Shown: positions 25,104 to 36,197 of the stretch, in pieces | Position numbering within the stretch: the stretch's first letter is position 1 | Layout of the letters: the number at the start of each line of letters is the position of its first letter | NCBI GenBank assembly: GCA_032433595.1 | Contig: JASWJB010000044.1 | Location: forward strand, 62,001-126,000 | DNA length: 64,000 bases | Direction of reading: 5' to 3' | From: Conoideocrella luteorostrata | Taxonomy: Eukaryota > Ascomycota > Sordariomycetes > Hypocreales > Clavicipitaceae | Translations under genes and position numbers: made by a program | The notes under the pieces: generated by a model | Seen by the model: only the letters and a program-made list of their open reading frames with translations | What the model was told of the DNA's origin: nothing | Databases searched by the model: none

Positions 25104-25947
25104 TTAGGCTGCAGCTGCGATGGACTTGGGAAAATCAAGGCCGTCGTAATAGCTGATCTTGTCGAGGCAGCCGAACGTCTCCTTGCAGAAAGAGGCGGAA
25201 AAGTCCTGGGCGTCCAAGATCTTGATGTAGTGATCAATGGCTTCCTTGACGAAGTGATCAACGACTTTCTTGGAAAGGTGATCAACAACTTCCTTGACGG
25301 AGTGATCAATATCTTTCTTGAAGAAGTGATCAACAACTTCCTTGACGGAGTGATCAATATCTTTCTTGAAGAAGTGATCAATGTCTTCCTTGACGGAGTG
25401 ATCAATATCTTTCTTGAAGAAGTGATCAACGACTTCCTTGACGAAGTGATCAACGACTTCCTTGACGGAGTGATCAATATCTTTCTTGAAGAAGTGATCA
25501 ACAACTTCCTTGACGGAGTGATCAACGACTTCCTTGAAAAAGCAATCAATGTCTTCCTTAAAGAAGTGTTCAATGTCTTCTTTGACAGAGTGACCAACGA
25601 CTTCCTTGAAAACGTGATCAATGTCTTTCTGGAAAAAGGAATCAACGACGTCCTTGAAAAAGCGACCAGTGTCTTCCTTGAAGAAGTAACCAATGTCTTC
25701 CTTGACGAAGCGATCCAAAGCAGCAGAAATCTTGGCCTCGAAGGCCTTCGTAGGGTCGTCGTTGGTTCCCTTAACCAGATGGATGGGGAGCCACTGTTGG
25801 CAGCCGATCACGACGACGACGGCGCGGGGGCGGGGAGGATCGCCAGAGGCGCTTCATTCGAATCAACAACCAGAACCCAGGTAATGTTATGGGAAATATT
25901 GTCAAGATTGGCCATGGGAAGGCTACTCACGGGTCAAAGAAGTGCAT
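25104..25947 (-). CDS. Octapeptide-repeat protein of unknown function
   Basis: Two exons, 25931-25947 and 25104-25851, join in phase (donor GTGAGT, acceptor ending in AAG) to give 254 residues starting MHFFDP. After a unique N-terminal part (about residues 1-47, with AVVVVIGCQQWLPIHLVKG) come about 21 consecutive eight-residue units with consensus [D/V][I/V]DH-x-x-K[E/K], for example DIDHSVKE and VVDHFFKK. A unique tail with FSASFCKETFGCLDKI follows. The repeats are amphipathic, probably helical, and place an Asp-His pair every eight residues. No family is recognised. The small first exon is inferred from splice signals and is the weakest part of the model. Confidence 0.6.
25210..25715. repeat. 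24-bp coding minisatellite
   Basis: About 21 head-to-tail units of 24 bp, each containing GTGATCAA on the plus strand. Because 24 is a multiple of three and the units lack stops in several frames, long open stretches appear on both strands here. Units in the centre (about 25250-25530) are nearly identical and alternate between two subtypes, suggesting recent expansion of a 48-bp dimer. Confidence 0.85.
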
Positions 25948-26316
25948 TTTCGTTCTTGTGGCGCGAGAATTTATGGATATTTTGTGAGCGATGCAGCTTG
26001 TGACGGCAGTGTAGGTTCGTTGTGGGTTGGAGGATAAAATGGGTACGAGAGTACTCAGAGAAATCAAGGGAAGATACGGAGTACTCTGTAGTACGCCTTG
26101 GGTTGCGACTGGGCCCGACAATCTCCTTGGGCCGAAATGGCTTGATGGGGCGGACTGCCAGGCGGCGGCTGGGCGGGCGGTGCACAACACAATAAATGGG
26201 TGGAGAGCTGATCACGAGGCACAAGATCACACTGTGTGAGGTAATTCTAGGAACGGTACGTGATTGTCGCATCGACCAGCTAGCTCCAGAGCTCAATGCA
26301 AATGAATACTCGTTCA

Positions 26317-29300
26317 TCATTTGCGTTCTGTTGTTTCTTGCGGCAAGTTGCTCGCTTCCTGCCACTCTGTCAACGTTGCCAAAGACGATTCTGTATCCGG
26401 ATGGTCCAGCCCGAGGAGCCGTTGTCTACGCAGGACGCAATCCCGCATCATGTCGATTGCGTCCTTGGAGCGGCCTCGGCTTTTCCAAGTATGGGAAAGG
26501 CTGGCCATGCTAGTAAGCGTGTCTGGATGCTCCTCACCTAGCACCCTCTTTCTAATCTCCATTACCTGTACCTCTAACTTTTCTGCCTTCTCCCACTGGC
26601 CCTGATCCCACCACATCGACCCTAAATTAGCCATACTAATTAACGTGTCAGGATGCTCCTCGCCCAATAACCTCTTTCTTATCTCTATTACTTGCAGCAC
26701 CAGCGCTTCCGCCTCTTTCCACCGCCCTTGGTCCCAAAATGTTAAAGCTAAATTGGCCATACTCGTAAGCGTATCGGGATGGTCCTTGCCTAGTGCCGTT
26801 TGTCTTATCTCCATTACTTGTACCTCTAGCTCCTCCGCCTCCTTCCACCGGCCTTGATCCCAAAACGTTGACGCCAAATTAGCTATGCTTATTAACGTTA
26901 AGGGATGCTCCTTACCCAGCACACTTGTTCTTGTATCTATTACTCGCAACTCCAGCGCTTCCGCCTCCTTCAACCGACCCTGGTTCCAGTATATCGATGC
27001 TAGATTAGCTATATTAGTCGTCGTTAAGGGATGCTCCTCGCCTAATACCCTCTTTCTCATCTCCATTATTTGTACCTCTAATTCTTTTGCCTCCTGCCAC
27101 AGGCCCTGGTCCCATAAAACCGCCGCTAGATTAGCCACACTGGTTAGCGTGTCGAGATGCTCCTCGCCCAGCACCCTCATTCTCGTCACCATCACTTGTA
27201 TAAACAGCTTCTCAGCCTCCTCCCAGCGGCCCTGCTTCCGGTACGTTAACGCCAAGCTGGCCATGCTAGTCAGTGTGTCCGGATGATCGGTCCCGAGCTC
27301 CGCCTTGCGAGTCTCTGTCACCTGCACCTCCAGCTTCTCGGCCTCCTTCCACCGGCCCTGGTTCCAGTACGTCGACGCAAGGTTACCCATGCTAGCCAGC
27401 GTGTCGGGATGATCGTACCCAAGCTTTGTTTTGTGGGCCTTCATCACTCGCTCGAATGGTGCTTCTGCTTCTTGATACCGCCCATCATAATAGAGGCATA
27501 ACCCATATTTCCATAACAAATTAAGCTTGCCCTCATTATGATCGCCAGTAAGCCTTGAACCTAGCATGTAATACATATGCGGCATATACGAGTTCCATAC
27601 CGTTCTGTTGTCATAACCGACATTTCCCACCACTTCTACCAGTCTCGCGATGGCTCGGCTAGTCCAACCAGGCAATAGCCCTTCCTTTCGAAGCCAGTTC
27701 CTCATCGCCAAGTGTACCAGTCGATGGATGTGTACAGTTGAGTGTACAGACCGCTTAGCGATGAAGGAGTAGCCCTGCAGCGTCCCCATTGCGTCTGTCT
27801 CCTTCTTCCGCGATGGGCCTGGCGGAAGAAACGATAGCGGAATGTCTTTGGCATCTACACAAGACATTAAGAACAGATATTCTGCTGCCAGAGGGTCGCG
27901 CTGCCAGATCTGCTCGAAAGAGACAAGCCAAGTAGTGGCTACTGGGTTCTTCCCGTCGCGATACCGCCCTTCGTCTTCAAAATCTTCGCTGAGAAGATCG
28001 ATTACGTCCTCCTCTTGCTCTTCCAAGAGCAATAAATAATCTCCCAAACTTATTCCGTTCGCGTTAACGTAAACGGCGGCCTGAACAATGGCCAGCGGCA
28101 GGTACGTGAGCCGGGCGAGTAAAGTCGTCGCATCTCCTTCACTCCCAAGGAGGCCCTTATCAATTAGGTGCTTCCCCAGCAGCTGTTTGCCGCTAGCTCC
28201 GTCCATTTCAGAAATTTCTACCACATTTCGACCAGCGAGCTTAATTGCTGCCTTCTTGTTGCGCGTCGTGAAGATGACAGATCCGTGGCTGCTTCTTGGG
28301 AGGTAGTCAATTAGAGGGCTGGATTCTGGCGTAGACTTTTCCAGCCACATGCCGACGTCGTCAGCGTTGTCGAACACGAGCAACCATTGGCCGGCACTCT
28401 CGCTGCTTAGGTGATCTTGTACAAGTTTAATGACGTCGGCCTTGTTGTCTTCCCACCCGGATATGCCAAGCTGTCCGGCCGCATGGAGATAGGCCTGCCC
28501 AAGGCTTTCTTTACTCGTTACGGGTATCCAGAAAACCGAGCAGTTATTGTTTTCGGCAGCCACCCGATATATCAGCTCGAGCGCGAGTTGCGTCTTACCG
28601 ACCCCGCCGAGCCCTGTGATTGCGACCTTTGCAGTCTGATATCCTGGGCTAAGTGCCTGACGGAGACATTTCAGCTCGGACTCGCGGCCGGTGAAGAAGG
28701 GATTTCGTTCGAATGGCACCATCCAAGTGCGATTTGCTTTATAAAGCAATTAGTTAAGAAAGATGAAGGAAAAGTACAGGTGACATACCTCCTTGTTGGT
28801 TAGGTAGAACGTCGCAGCTCATAGCATCGACTATCTGTTTTTTGAGTCGACGAAGCGCGTGCGCCTTCCCTTCGCCATATATTAATGGCATGAAAATACT
28901 GAAAATGCCTAATAGGCAGTATGCCGAGTCTTCCTCGTGGGTGGTCTGCCGTGTCTCTGCCCATTTGAACCGTTCCTCGACGTCAAACTCAGAAAGGGCC
29001 TTTCCTCGAAGTGCCGGAACCGCAATCCCCGTTATTTCGTGGATCTGTTGCTCCAGAGACCTCTTGTCGCCAAGACGCTGGCCACTAGGTGTAAAGAACT
29101 CGACCGATGCCGGTGATAGAAGCTCTTGGAGCGTCCAGCCCCTAGTGAACCATCTATGTGCTCGGAAAGCTGATTCCCATGCAAGTTCGGACTGCTGCCT
29201 ATTCTCGTAGCAAGCAGCTGGGATATCTGACAAGTATACGTAGCATCGAGTCGCATTTTTGTACCAGCGGAACATGGAGTTGATCGCCATGGATAGTTCA

Positions 29301-29554
29301 TTATTGTTCGATCTGTCGATACAGCAAGTATCGACCCAGAAGTATTGGAGGCCGTCGCGTCTTGCTTGTTCTGCGCAGAACCAGATCTTTTTGTAGCCAA
29401 TCTTGTCCTCCCCAGTACCATGAACTATGTCTCCAAAGGTGACCTCTTCGTGATCTAGGCCCCATGTGTGGGACAGTATGGCATACTTGGGTATTTTGTG
29501 AACCAAGTCCTTCGTCAGCTTAAATTTGCCGTCGCTGCATTCTAGGAGCCGCAT
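26317..29554 (-). CDS. HET-NB-ARC-TPR protein (fungal NLR-type)
   Basis: Two exons, 28789-29554 and 26317-28736, join in phase (donor GTATGT) to give 1061 residues with no internal stop. The first exon is a HET-type domain: KYAILSHTWG, YFWVDTCCIDRSNNNELSMA, RCYVYLSDIPA, WFTRGWTLQELLSP. The second starts with NPFFTGRESEL and an NB-ARC domain: P-loop GLGGVGKTQLALEL, WLLVFDNADD (Walker B), VIFTTRN and LTYLPLAIVQAAVYV. The rest is at least eight 42-residue TPR units of the kinesin-light-chain type (LGEEHPDTLTSMANLAS-x-WDQGRWKEAE). This is the classic fungal NLR layout: TPRs sense, NB-ARC switches by nucleotide, HET executes cell death. The TPR units are very alike, suggesting recent duplication or concerted evolution. 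It appears functional, unlike the HET gene at 17.8 kb. Confidence 0.92.
26430..27480. repeat. 126-bp TPR-coding tandem repeats
   Basis: Eight full and two partial 126-bp units encode the 42-residue TPRs of the NLR-type gene. The conserved motif LGxxHPDTL recurs once per unit. Antisense open stretches in this region are by-products of the repeat. Confidence 0.85.
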
Positions 29555-31500
29555 GGTATTGGGCGGCGTTCGTCATCGGATGCGATACCGTGAAAATCGG
29601 GCACGACGGTTATAATCGAAGTCGGCGTCGATATCTAAAGGAGCGAGCTAGTTGGGGAAGCTGTGACCGTGGAATTGTAAGGCTGGCAGCAACACTCAAA
29701 GTGTGGCGCATATTGGGAGACTGGCGTTTTGGATTGGTGGTGACGTTGCCATCACGTGGTGCGGTGGAAAACTTCCTTGATTGGCTGTTCATGGACATGT
29801 AAAACTTGAGATTTGTGCTGCTAGGGGTTTTTTGTTCGACAATAAATCACCTGCTGTACTCGGAGAATATGTAGTTTTAGAAGCACAATAGTTGCGGACT
29901 GCCAGGCCCCAAACAGGAAGTTTGGCTGCGATTCTACTCTGTATACTCCGTACTCCGTAGTACTACACAATGCTTCTCAGTGCACAATCGCTCTGTAGTG
30001 GGTGCTACGTTGGTTTCGCGCTACGACTTCCCTAATACTACGGAGTACTCCTTACCCGATCGACCATAACTGCAAGTCTGTAGCACTACGAATTCCTCAG
30101 TACTAGAGGCTGGTTTTCAGCGGATCCACCCATTGTGCTTGATGGGAGGCTCGACCTATTATTAGTAATGAAAGCGAATAGTGGTGGGGCTTCGCTGTAG
30201 GTGGGACAAACGGCGGCGGCGGCGCCTTGCCCGATCGGGACGGCGCCAAACCCGGCGGGAAACAGTGGCTCGCTGAAAATATAAGGAGGCATGTTAAAAA
30301 ACAGTGGGCATGAGTGGGATCTTGCGAGCAACATTTACTCATGTGGGTGAACCGAGCGCCCAGTAGAACTTGAAGCCTCCCCATCTTCAAAACTTCTCTA
30401 TATGAGAAGTAACAATTTGATAGTTTAAAGCGAGTATAGTTTTACTCCCTGATGATCGGGCCTCGCTCGAGTCAGAGCTTCTCGAGGAAACTGGGTACAA
30501 AGGGACGGGGAAGGGGCACGTACCATGACAATGCCTATCGTGTACAGATGTTATCACGGGAATGTTTTCTGGCTTATTTGCGATGCGAATTTCAGTCGGA
30601 ACGAATATCAGCACGACTGGGACTATCTGGCATGAATGAAGAGGTGTCTTGTAGCGAGAAGAGAAAATGTCTCTCTCGAAGAAGTCATTTGGCCTTGTGT
30701 GGATCTTTCGCACCATTCTTGTTTTTCGGCGCAGGATGACGTCCTTTTGGCCAAGAAGAACCATAAACGTCATTGTAGGGTCAGCTATTTATGTTGAATT
30801 TTCTTTTTGTCGTTCTCTCCACGGCTCGTACTTGACAACAATGTCAAGTTCTTCAATACGCGCAACAAAGTGGAGAAAAAGTATATCTTAATGCGCGTAG
30901 CACATGGAGCTGCCCACTCCGAATGCAACACTGGACCTCCCCACTCTTCGCTGCGGATCGTGGCCGATTTTGGAGCCTAGTGAACCTCAGAACTCTCGCG
31001 TTCGTAACAAGTAGCATTCCTTTAGCACGAATAAAGCGCTCATTCGCTAATTTCTTGCTGGCTTAGCTCCCATGTAGTTTACATGCTGAAGTGTATGAAC
31101 CTAACCTCATTTAACTGTGTAGTCATTTCCATTCCCATAAACTTTCGCTCACTTGGCTACTTTCATTCTATATCTGCACCTTCTGCCACTTTTCCAATCT
31201 GTATAATTGTACGGCACGTCTAAAGCTTTCGAGTTCTTGTCCCTCAGAACACCCCTTTCTCTCAACGCCCGACGGCTACTTTTTTCCGACGTGTTGCGTT
31301 AACTGGAAGGGGTTAAATTTATGTAAATTGATGATGATGATGATGATAGAAGAAGAATCCCTCCTCAGTGAGACTCTTCCAAATCTCCTCTTTAATACCC
31401 CCTCCCGGTACCGTTATCGCTTATTCTTTCTTGCCTTAAGCATCTTGTCTAGACACTTCGTCTGTCTAATACACCCATCCAGTTTAACATGAGCATAACC
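29555..31500. other. Gene-free stretch with clustered TACTCCGTA motifs
   Basis: No supported gene. Three copies of the 9-mer TACTCCGTA or its reverse complement lie at 29944-29952, 29951-29959 and 30039-30047. A GAT microsatellite lies at 31331-31347. Confidence 0.4.
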
Positions 31501-31623
31501 TCGGGTGACCGATCTAGGACTCTGATACATACCCTGGACAGGGCATGCGATAATTCCCGGCCGAAAGGTGACCACGTGACCTGCTCCGTGCTTCCTGTTG
31601 TGCCTGACGGAGGGATTCCAACA
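31500..31623 (-). mobile_element. Degraded family A LTR fragment
   Basis: Read on the minus strand this begins TGTTGGAATCCCTCC and shares GCACAACAGGAAGCACGGAG and GGTCACGTGGTCACCTTTCG with the family A LTR at 37817-38023. The other end could not be located and no target duplication is visible. Confidence 0.5.
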
Positions 31624-31627
31624 GAAG

Positions 31628-32708
31628 GACTTTTGGCTTGATATCATAGCCGTTTCGTACTTCCTACGTCGAAGTCTGCGAGATCGGAGCCATCGAAATG
31701 ATCTGGTGTTGGTCTGACGGTTTGCCGTTGTTAGGAGGTGTGCGTTCAATACAGAGTACATTCTACCCGCGAGGTATACGACTTTTTCCCGTACGTAAGT
31801 AGAAAGGCGTGCGTCATAGAGATAAACATGCCGCTAAGATCCTGTCGCCTCAAGGTCCATCGGGAGGTCCATCGCCCCGGCGATCCAGAGAATGCTCGTC
31901 ACAGTAGATTGGGCTTAGAGGAAGGATCTCGAGGAAATAGCCGAGCATCATATCTTCCGTGGCACAGTCAACGTCTTCTTCCTACATATCAGTGTCGACG
32001 AAATATACAATATCAACTCAATGTTGGTAGACGTGCTACTACCTCTAAGAGCACATCTACGCCTGCGTACAATCTCTTGAAAACGCAGTTTTGGGGCTTC
32101 GAGACACGAGGCTGCGTACACCTGATAACGCCAGGTGCCACCCCACAGGACTTGACAATCGAATATTTGCTGTGTGAGTCAGACGGGGCATTCCAGCATT
32201 TCCCTTCGGGCCAAACATTCTCATCATGGCACAGTTGAGTGAACTCATGGAGCTGAGGGTAGCTCACTCGGCTTCAACTCTGAGGTATTTTACAAAGAAT
32301 AAAAGGGCATAATACGAGCACCAACTTTGGGATCAGCAACAAATACGAATTTGGGGCGGCTCGCGTTCTTTGCTGCCTACCATTTTCTAGGGGTGGGCTG
32401 CTTACAATTTAAATCCCAACCCGTAGAGGTTTCGAAGAACCAATTATGCTATAACGACATAAAAAATATTGTTCACGTAATAATTATAGTTTCATCTTTT
32501 GTCTGAGCTTTGTGACATGATCCTATGACGCCCATTTTCGGATAAAAGAGAGAGTCATCTGTAAGCCCACGCTTACTTGCCTGAATAAATGTTACGTTTG
32601 CCAGTCAAGATGTGAGATAGGGATAAGCGATGACAAAGTCGGCGGGCCACACATACATTACAAGCATCGTCACGTCTCCAATGTATCTGAGCATTGTTAT
32701 TGAGTAAT
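31628..32708. other. Gene-free stretch
   Basis: An open stretch at 31738-32238 (plus) has no start context or recognisable domain. I see no supported gene. Confidence 0.35.
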
Positions 32709-33124
32709 TGTGGGTTGCACAGGGTTGTGCAATGATCTAGATCATCGGCTTCAAAGGGAATATATTAATAATTGTCTATGTCTATCTAAGAAGAAGAAAA
32801 AGAAGTCATAGTGGAAGGCACGATATCGCCGTATAAATATCGTGGCTTCAAGGTGACCACGTGACGGGCTTGATGCTGCTTGGCGGCATTTTAACACTAG
32901 CAATCTCTTCTTTTTGAAGCTATTCGCCAAGCGGTGACTATTATACATATCTACAATAATGAAGCTATTCCCCCTTCCCTATCTCGGTCCGTGTGACCCA
33001 TCCTTCCATCCTGACCTAAAGGGTGTTGTGGCTAATAAGGTGCTCTAAGGCACGGTTTAGTGACGCCTTTGTGAGGGCATTAGCAGGGTTGTTATTCTCG
33101 TTGATCCAGCGGATCTCGTGAAGC
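32709..33124 (-). mobile_element. Copia retrotransposon 3' end: pol C-terminus plus LTR
   Basis: On the minus strand, 33124 to about 33016 encodes ELHEIRWINENNPANALTKA followed by a short tail and a stop. This is the conserved C-terminus of Ty1/Copia RNase H (typically IRWI-x-G-x-x-NPADAMTK). About 120 bp further lies a family A LTR (32709-32896, 188 bp) in the same orientation, preceded by a purine-rich tract near 32915-32925. The order pol end, purine tract, LTR identifies it as the 3' LTR and gives the family its strand. Upstream pol sequence (to about 33480) is too degraded to follow. No target duplication is seen, in line with truncation. Confidence 0.75.
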
Positions 33125-33890
33125 TCTCAAATGGCTCGATATATATATATAATCGCCCCATCCAGATGAATCAGATAAACCCTTTGGGCGTGGGCGAGAA
33201 CTTGTGTTGGCACGGTTTTTCATCATCATTTAAGATCACCGCAGAGCTTTGAGTAGGTGGAAAAAATTATAGCTCGAGCGGACTGGTTTCGAATTTACGG
33301 GGCAAAAGCGGCAGAATTTCGTAGGCACTAGACGCACTAACAGCCCATTTTTGAGCCAATGAAAAGTGTAGCACATCTATCAATCCTTGCAGCACCCCTA
33401 TCAATTCCCCTTCCGTGAGATAAAATACTCTGAACATTAGAATTAGCTCAGTCATGATACCGTGTATGCTGTTATGCACTGCTTTAAACAGACGAAAAAG
33501 AGCTCTACCCGTTTATAGTATTATCTATTCGATAAATGCGCCGAGTATTAAACTCAAAATGTAGCCGTTTCAACATTATCCGCCGGGACCACTTAATGTG
33601 GACTCGACAAGCCCAAAAATAATGCCGCTTCCTCGAACAAAGGGGTAATCTATGTCTGGTGCCTGCCAAAACACAGCATTCTCATTATATCATCTTTTTT
33701 TTTTTTTTTTTTTCAAAAAAAAAATTGCTATTGTTGGGTCTATGACTGTTTCACCGCACGCATAATCCTTCATTTATGAAAGGGTTTGACCGGTGCATTT
33801 CTATGCATGCAAAAGGTATAGTCCGATCGCTTACGGATAAATGAAATCAAGACTTGCGTCTGAAGTACGAGGAAAAGGCATATGACGCCC
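33125..33890. other. Degraded retroelement sequence and homopolymer pair
   Basis: Probably decayed Copia internal sequence up to about 33480. A run of 19 T (33695-33713), one C and 10 A (33715-33724) follows and could form a hairpin. No gene is supported. Confidence 0.4.
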
Positions 33891-33896
33891 AACCAA

Positions 33897-33906
33897 ATAT
33901 ATATAC
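33897..33906 (+). promoter_or_regulatory. TATA-like element of the metalloprotease gene
   Basis: ATATATATAC lies about 110 bp before the ATG at 34014. It is a plausible core promoter element. Confidence 0.35.
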
Positions 33907-34013
33907 TCTCATGCGCGCTTCATAAAAACTTGGAAACATGGGCAGCAGACCAAACAACACTATCACGCATCCATCCGCGAACCACGCCAAAGCTATTTGC
34001 CTTCTACGTCAAT

Positions 34014-35437
34014 ATGATTTCCGGTTTAATTGTGACAGCCCTAGCTCTCGTAGCTAGGGCTTCCGAGAACTTTCCCACCACCACGCCTGCACCTAGACTA
34101 AACAGATTGATGTGTGGGATTGGTCCCCCCTCAGAAGAGCTCCTTGCAACGCTTCAGGAGCTGGGGAAGGAAGAGAAACTGAGCAAAAGAGATTTCAATA
34201 ACACGACCACCCCTGTAAAGATTGACGTATACGTGAATATTATAACACGAGGAGCAAATGACCAAAATAACATTACTGTAAGTGGCAGGTGCAAAAGCAT
34301 GCTCACGGCGGCCCAAACTTTAAATTAATAATTTTCTGGCAGGATCAAAGTCTTGATGGGGCTGTTCAAATACTGAATAAAGATTATAAAGACGCCCAGG
34401 TCTCGTTCAACCTTAAAAAGACCAACCGAGTTGTCAACGCAGCTTGGGCGCGCCGCAAGAATGAAACGACCATGCGCAAAAGTCTTCGTCAAGGAGACAA
34501 AAGTGCTCTGAATTTGTATTTTATGGAACTAGTTTCCGATCCTCGGGGCGTAGTTATCGGGGAAGCTACTTTTCCAGATGATATGCTGGGCGAAGATGGG
34601 CTCAGCCAGGACGGCGTATATTTTGCTCATGATACTCTTCCCGGCAGAACGATATTCAACGAAACTTGGCACAATATCTTTTCTCATGAGATTGGCCATT
34701 GGCTTGGTCTCTTGCACACATTTCATGGTGGTTGCGATGGCATGGGCGATGCCATTGATGATACGCCTCCAGAGGCACGCTCAAGTGGCGATTGCCAGCC
34801 GCACGACACCTGCCCTAATCAGATCGGCGTGGATTCTGTTGATAACCATATGAATTATGGCCTGAAGTAAGTAGCGTTATTGAATGCTTCTTGATTACTG
34901 TCATTTTTTTACGTAGCTGACATTGTTCATAGCACCAACTGCATCACAAAGTTCACGCCCAACCAACTCACACGAATTCATACGCTTTGGGGGAGGTTCC
35001 GCGACGTGGCTGGAGGCTTTACTCCGACATCAAAAAAATTTGGCAAGTTCCAAGAACCTAGTCAACCTGGCAGTAAAGAGTGTCAAGGAAACAAAGCAGA
35101 TTCTGAGGAGTGCTTGGGAACGACAGCGTGGTGTGACCTCAAGGCCAATGGGGATACGAAAGCGGCTGAGGCCTGCAAAGATTCCCGCTCTCCGCCTCCA
35201 AAAAAATGGCAGGAGAAATGTTTAGAGGTTGCTCTGCCTGTTTACCAGGAATGCCGATCACAGAAACCTCAGCAATGCAATGATCAGGTGATAAACGACG
35301 TAGGCAAGGCATGCGCAAAACAGCAACTGAAATGGACTAAATGCATGGAAGTGTTTAAGCCCCTGTTACAGCTGTGCAAGTCAGATAGCTGCCAAGCAGA
35401 TGTTAGCATAAAAACGAAATGGGCATGCAAGTCGTAA
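34014..35437 (+). CDS. Secreted M43-type (pappalysin-like) metalloprotease with Cys-rich C-terminus
   Basis: Three exons (34014-34277, 34343-34866, 34933-35437) join in phase to give 430 residues. A signal peptide (MISGLIVTALALVARA) is followed by a propeptide-like region. The catalytic domain carries the zinc motif HEIGHWLGLLHTF (HExxHxxGxxH) and the MNYG stretch that probably forms the Met-turn. CITKFTPNQLTRIH after it is typical of fungal cytophagalysin/M43B enzymes. After FRDVAGGFTP the protein continues about 140 residues with many Cys, Lys and Gln (ECQGNKADSEECLG, KCLEVALPVYQECR); most fungal M43 proteases end soon after the catalytic domain, so this tail is an oddity. It sits between two transposon-rich stretches. 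A role in nutrition or host attack is inference. Confidence 0.88.
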
Positions 35438-36197
35438 AGGCAGATTCAAGCCTCAGAGTCCACGGGCCGGGGCCATCGACGACGAATATCTTCAATGTAT
35501 AGCTTTAGATATCGTTCAATTCTAAGATCTTGTTTTACTACTGTCCATGTTACTGATCATTTATTATGTGTGATGTGCAAGCTAGTCGGGAATGCTCCTC
35601 CACTCATTCGTCTCTGCCCACGCGACGACACTATCATATTGTCGACACTTGTGAATGCCGTTACTAGACTCTGCGCCAAGTAGATTGTTAGAATCTAATG
35701 CAGACAGTGTGATGTCTATGTTGCACATTAGAGCTTGGCGTATGTAGTCTAGACAATGAAAGATATGATGGGCAGGGTGGTCATTAATTCCACGTCAACT
35801 TCAGCCCCTTCAATATTGTTGAAATTGAAGTCATGTGCATCAATTCAATCAACCCAACTTAGCCGTCTGATTGATGGAATCAATCCCATCTGGATGGCTT
35901 CAACGTTGACAACCAACCGGTTGAAAATATCTGGATTTTGCCTCGGTTCAGGGTAGCGGCCAATAACCCACTCGGCCCGGTTGTAGAGTTCTGTATCCAC
36001 TACCTTTTAGCACATAAGTAGTTCTACTCAAACTGCTGTACCTAGTACTTGTCTCGGTACTTCAAACGCGTCTCCGTCGTCGCGTTGGAGCTTTTGTTCC
36101 AAAACATGACCTAGCGTCCGTGCTTGGAGCCAATGGATTCGAAACCAGTGGTCGGGTGCCGCCGAACTTCAGACTATAGCACTGCCGGTGCACTCTG
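35438..36197. other. Gene-free stretch
   Basis: No supported gene. The last part may include the decayed 5' end of the hAT relic that follows. Confidence 0.4.

Noticed and set aside
25230..26003. Long plus-strand open frame opposite the octapeptide gene
   Set aside because: It arises because 24-bp units without stops are open in several frames. The minus strand has unique flanking sequence, a start and a plausible intron, so the plus frame is a shadow.
26321..28803. Several plus-strand open frames across the NLR-type gene
   Set aside because: They are antisense to the TPR and NB-ARC coding sequence and lack coherent content.
31738..32238. 166-codon plus-strand open frame
   Set aside because: No domain, no supporting splice signals and no start context; neighbouring frames are equally open.
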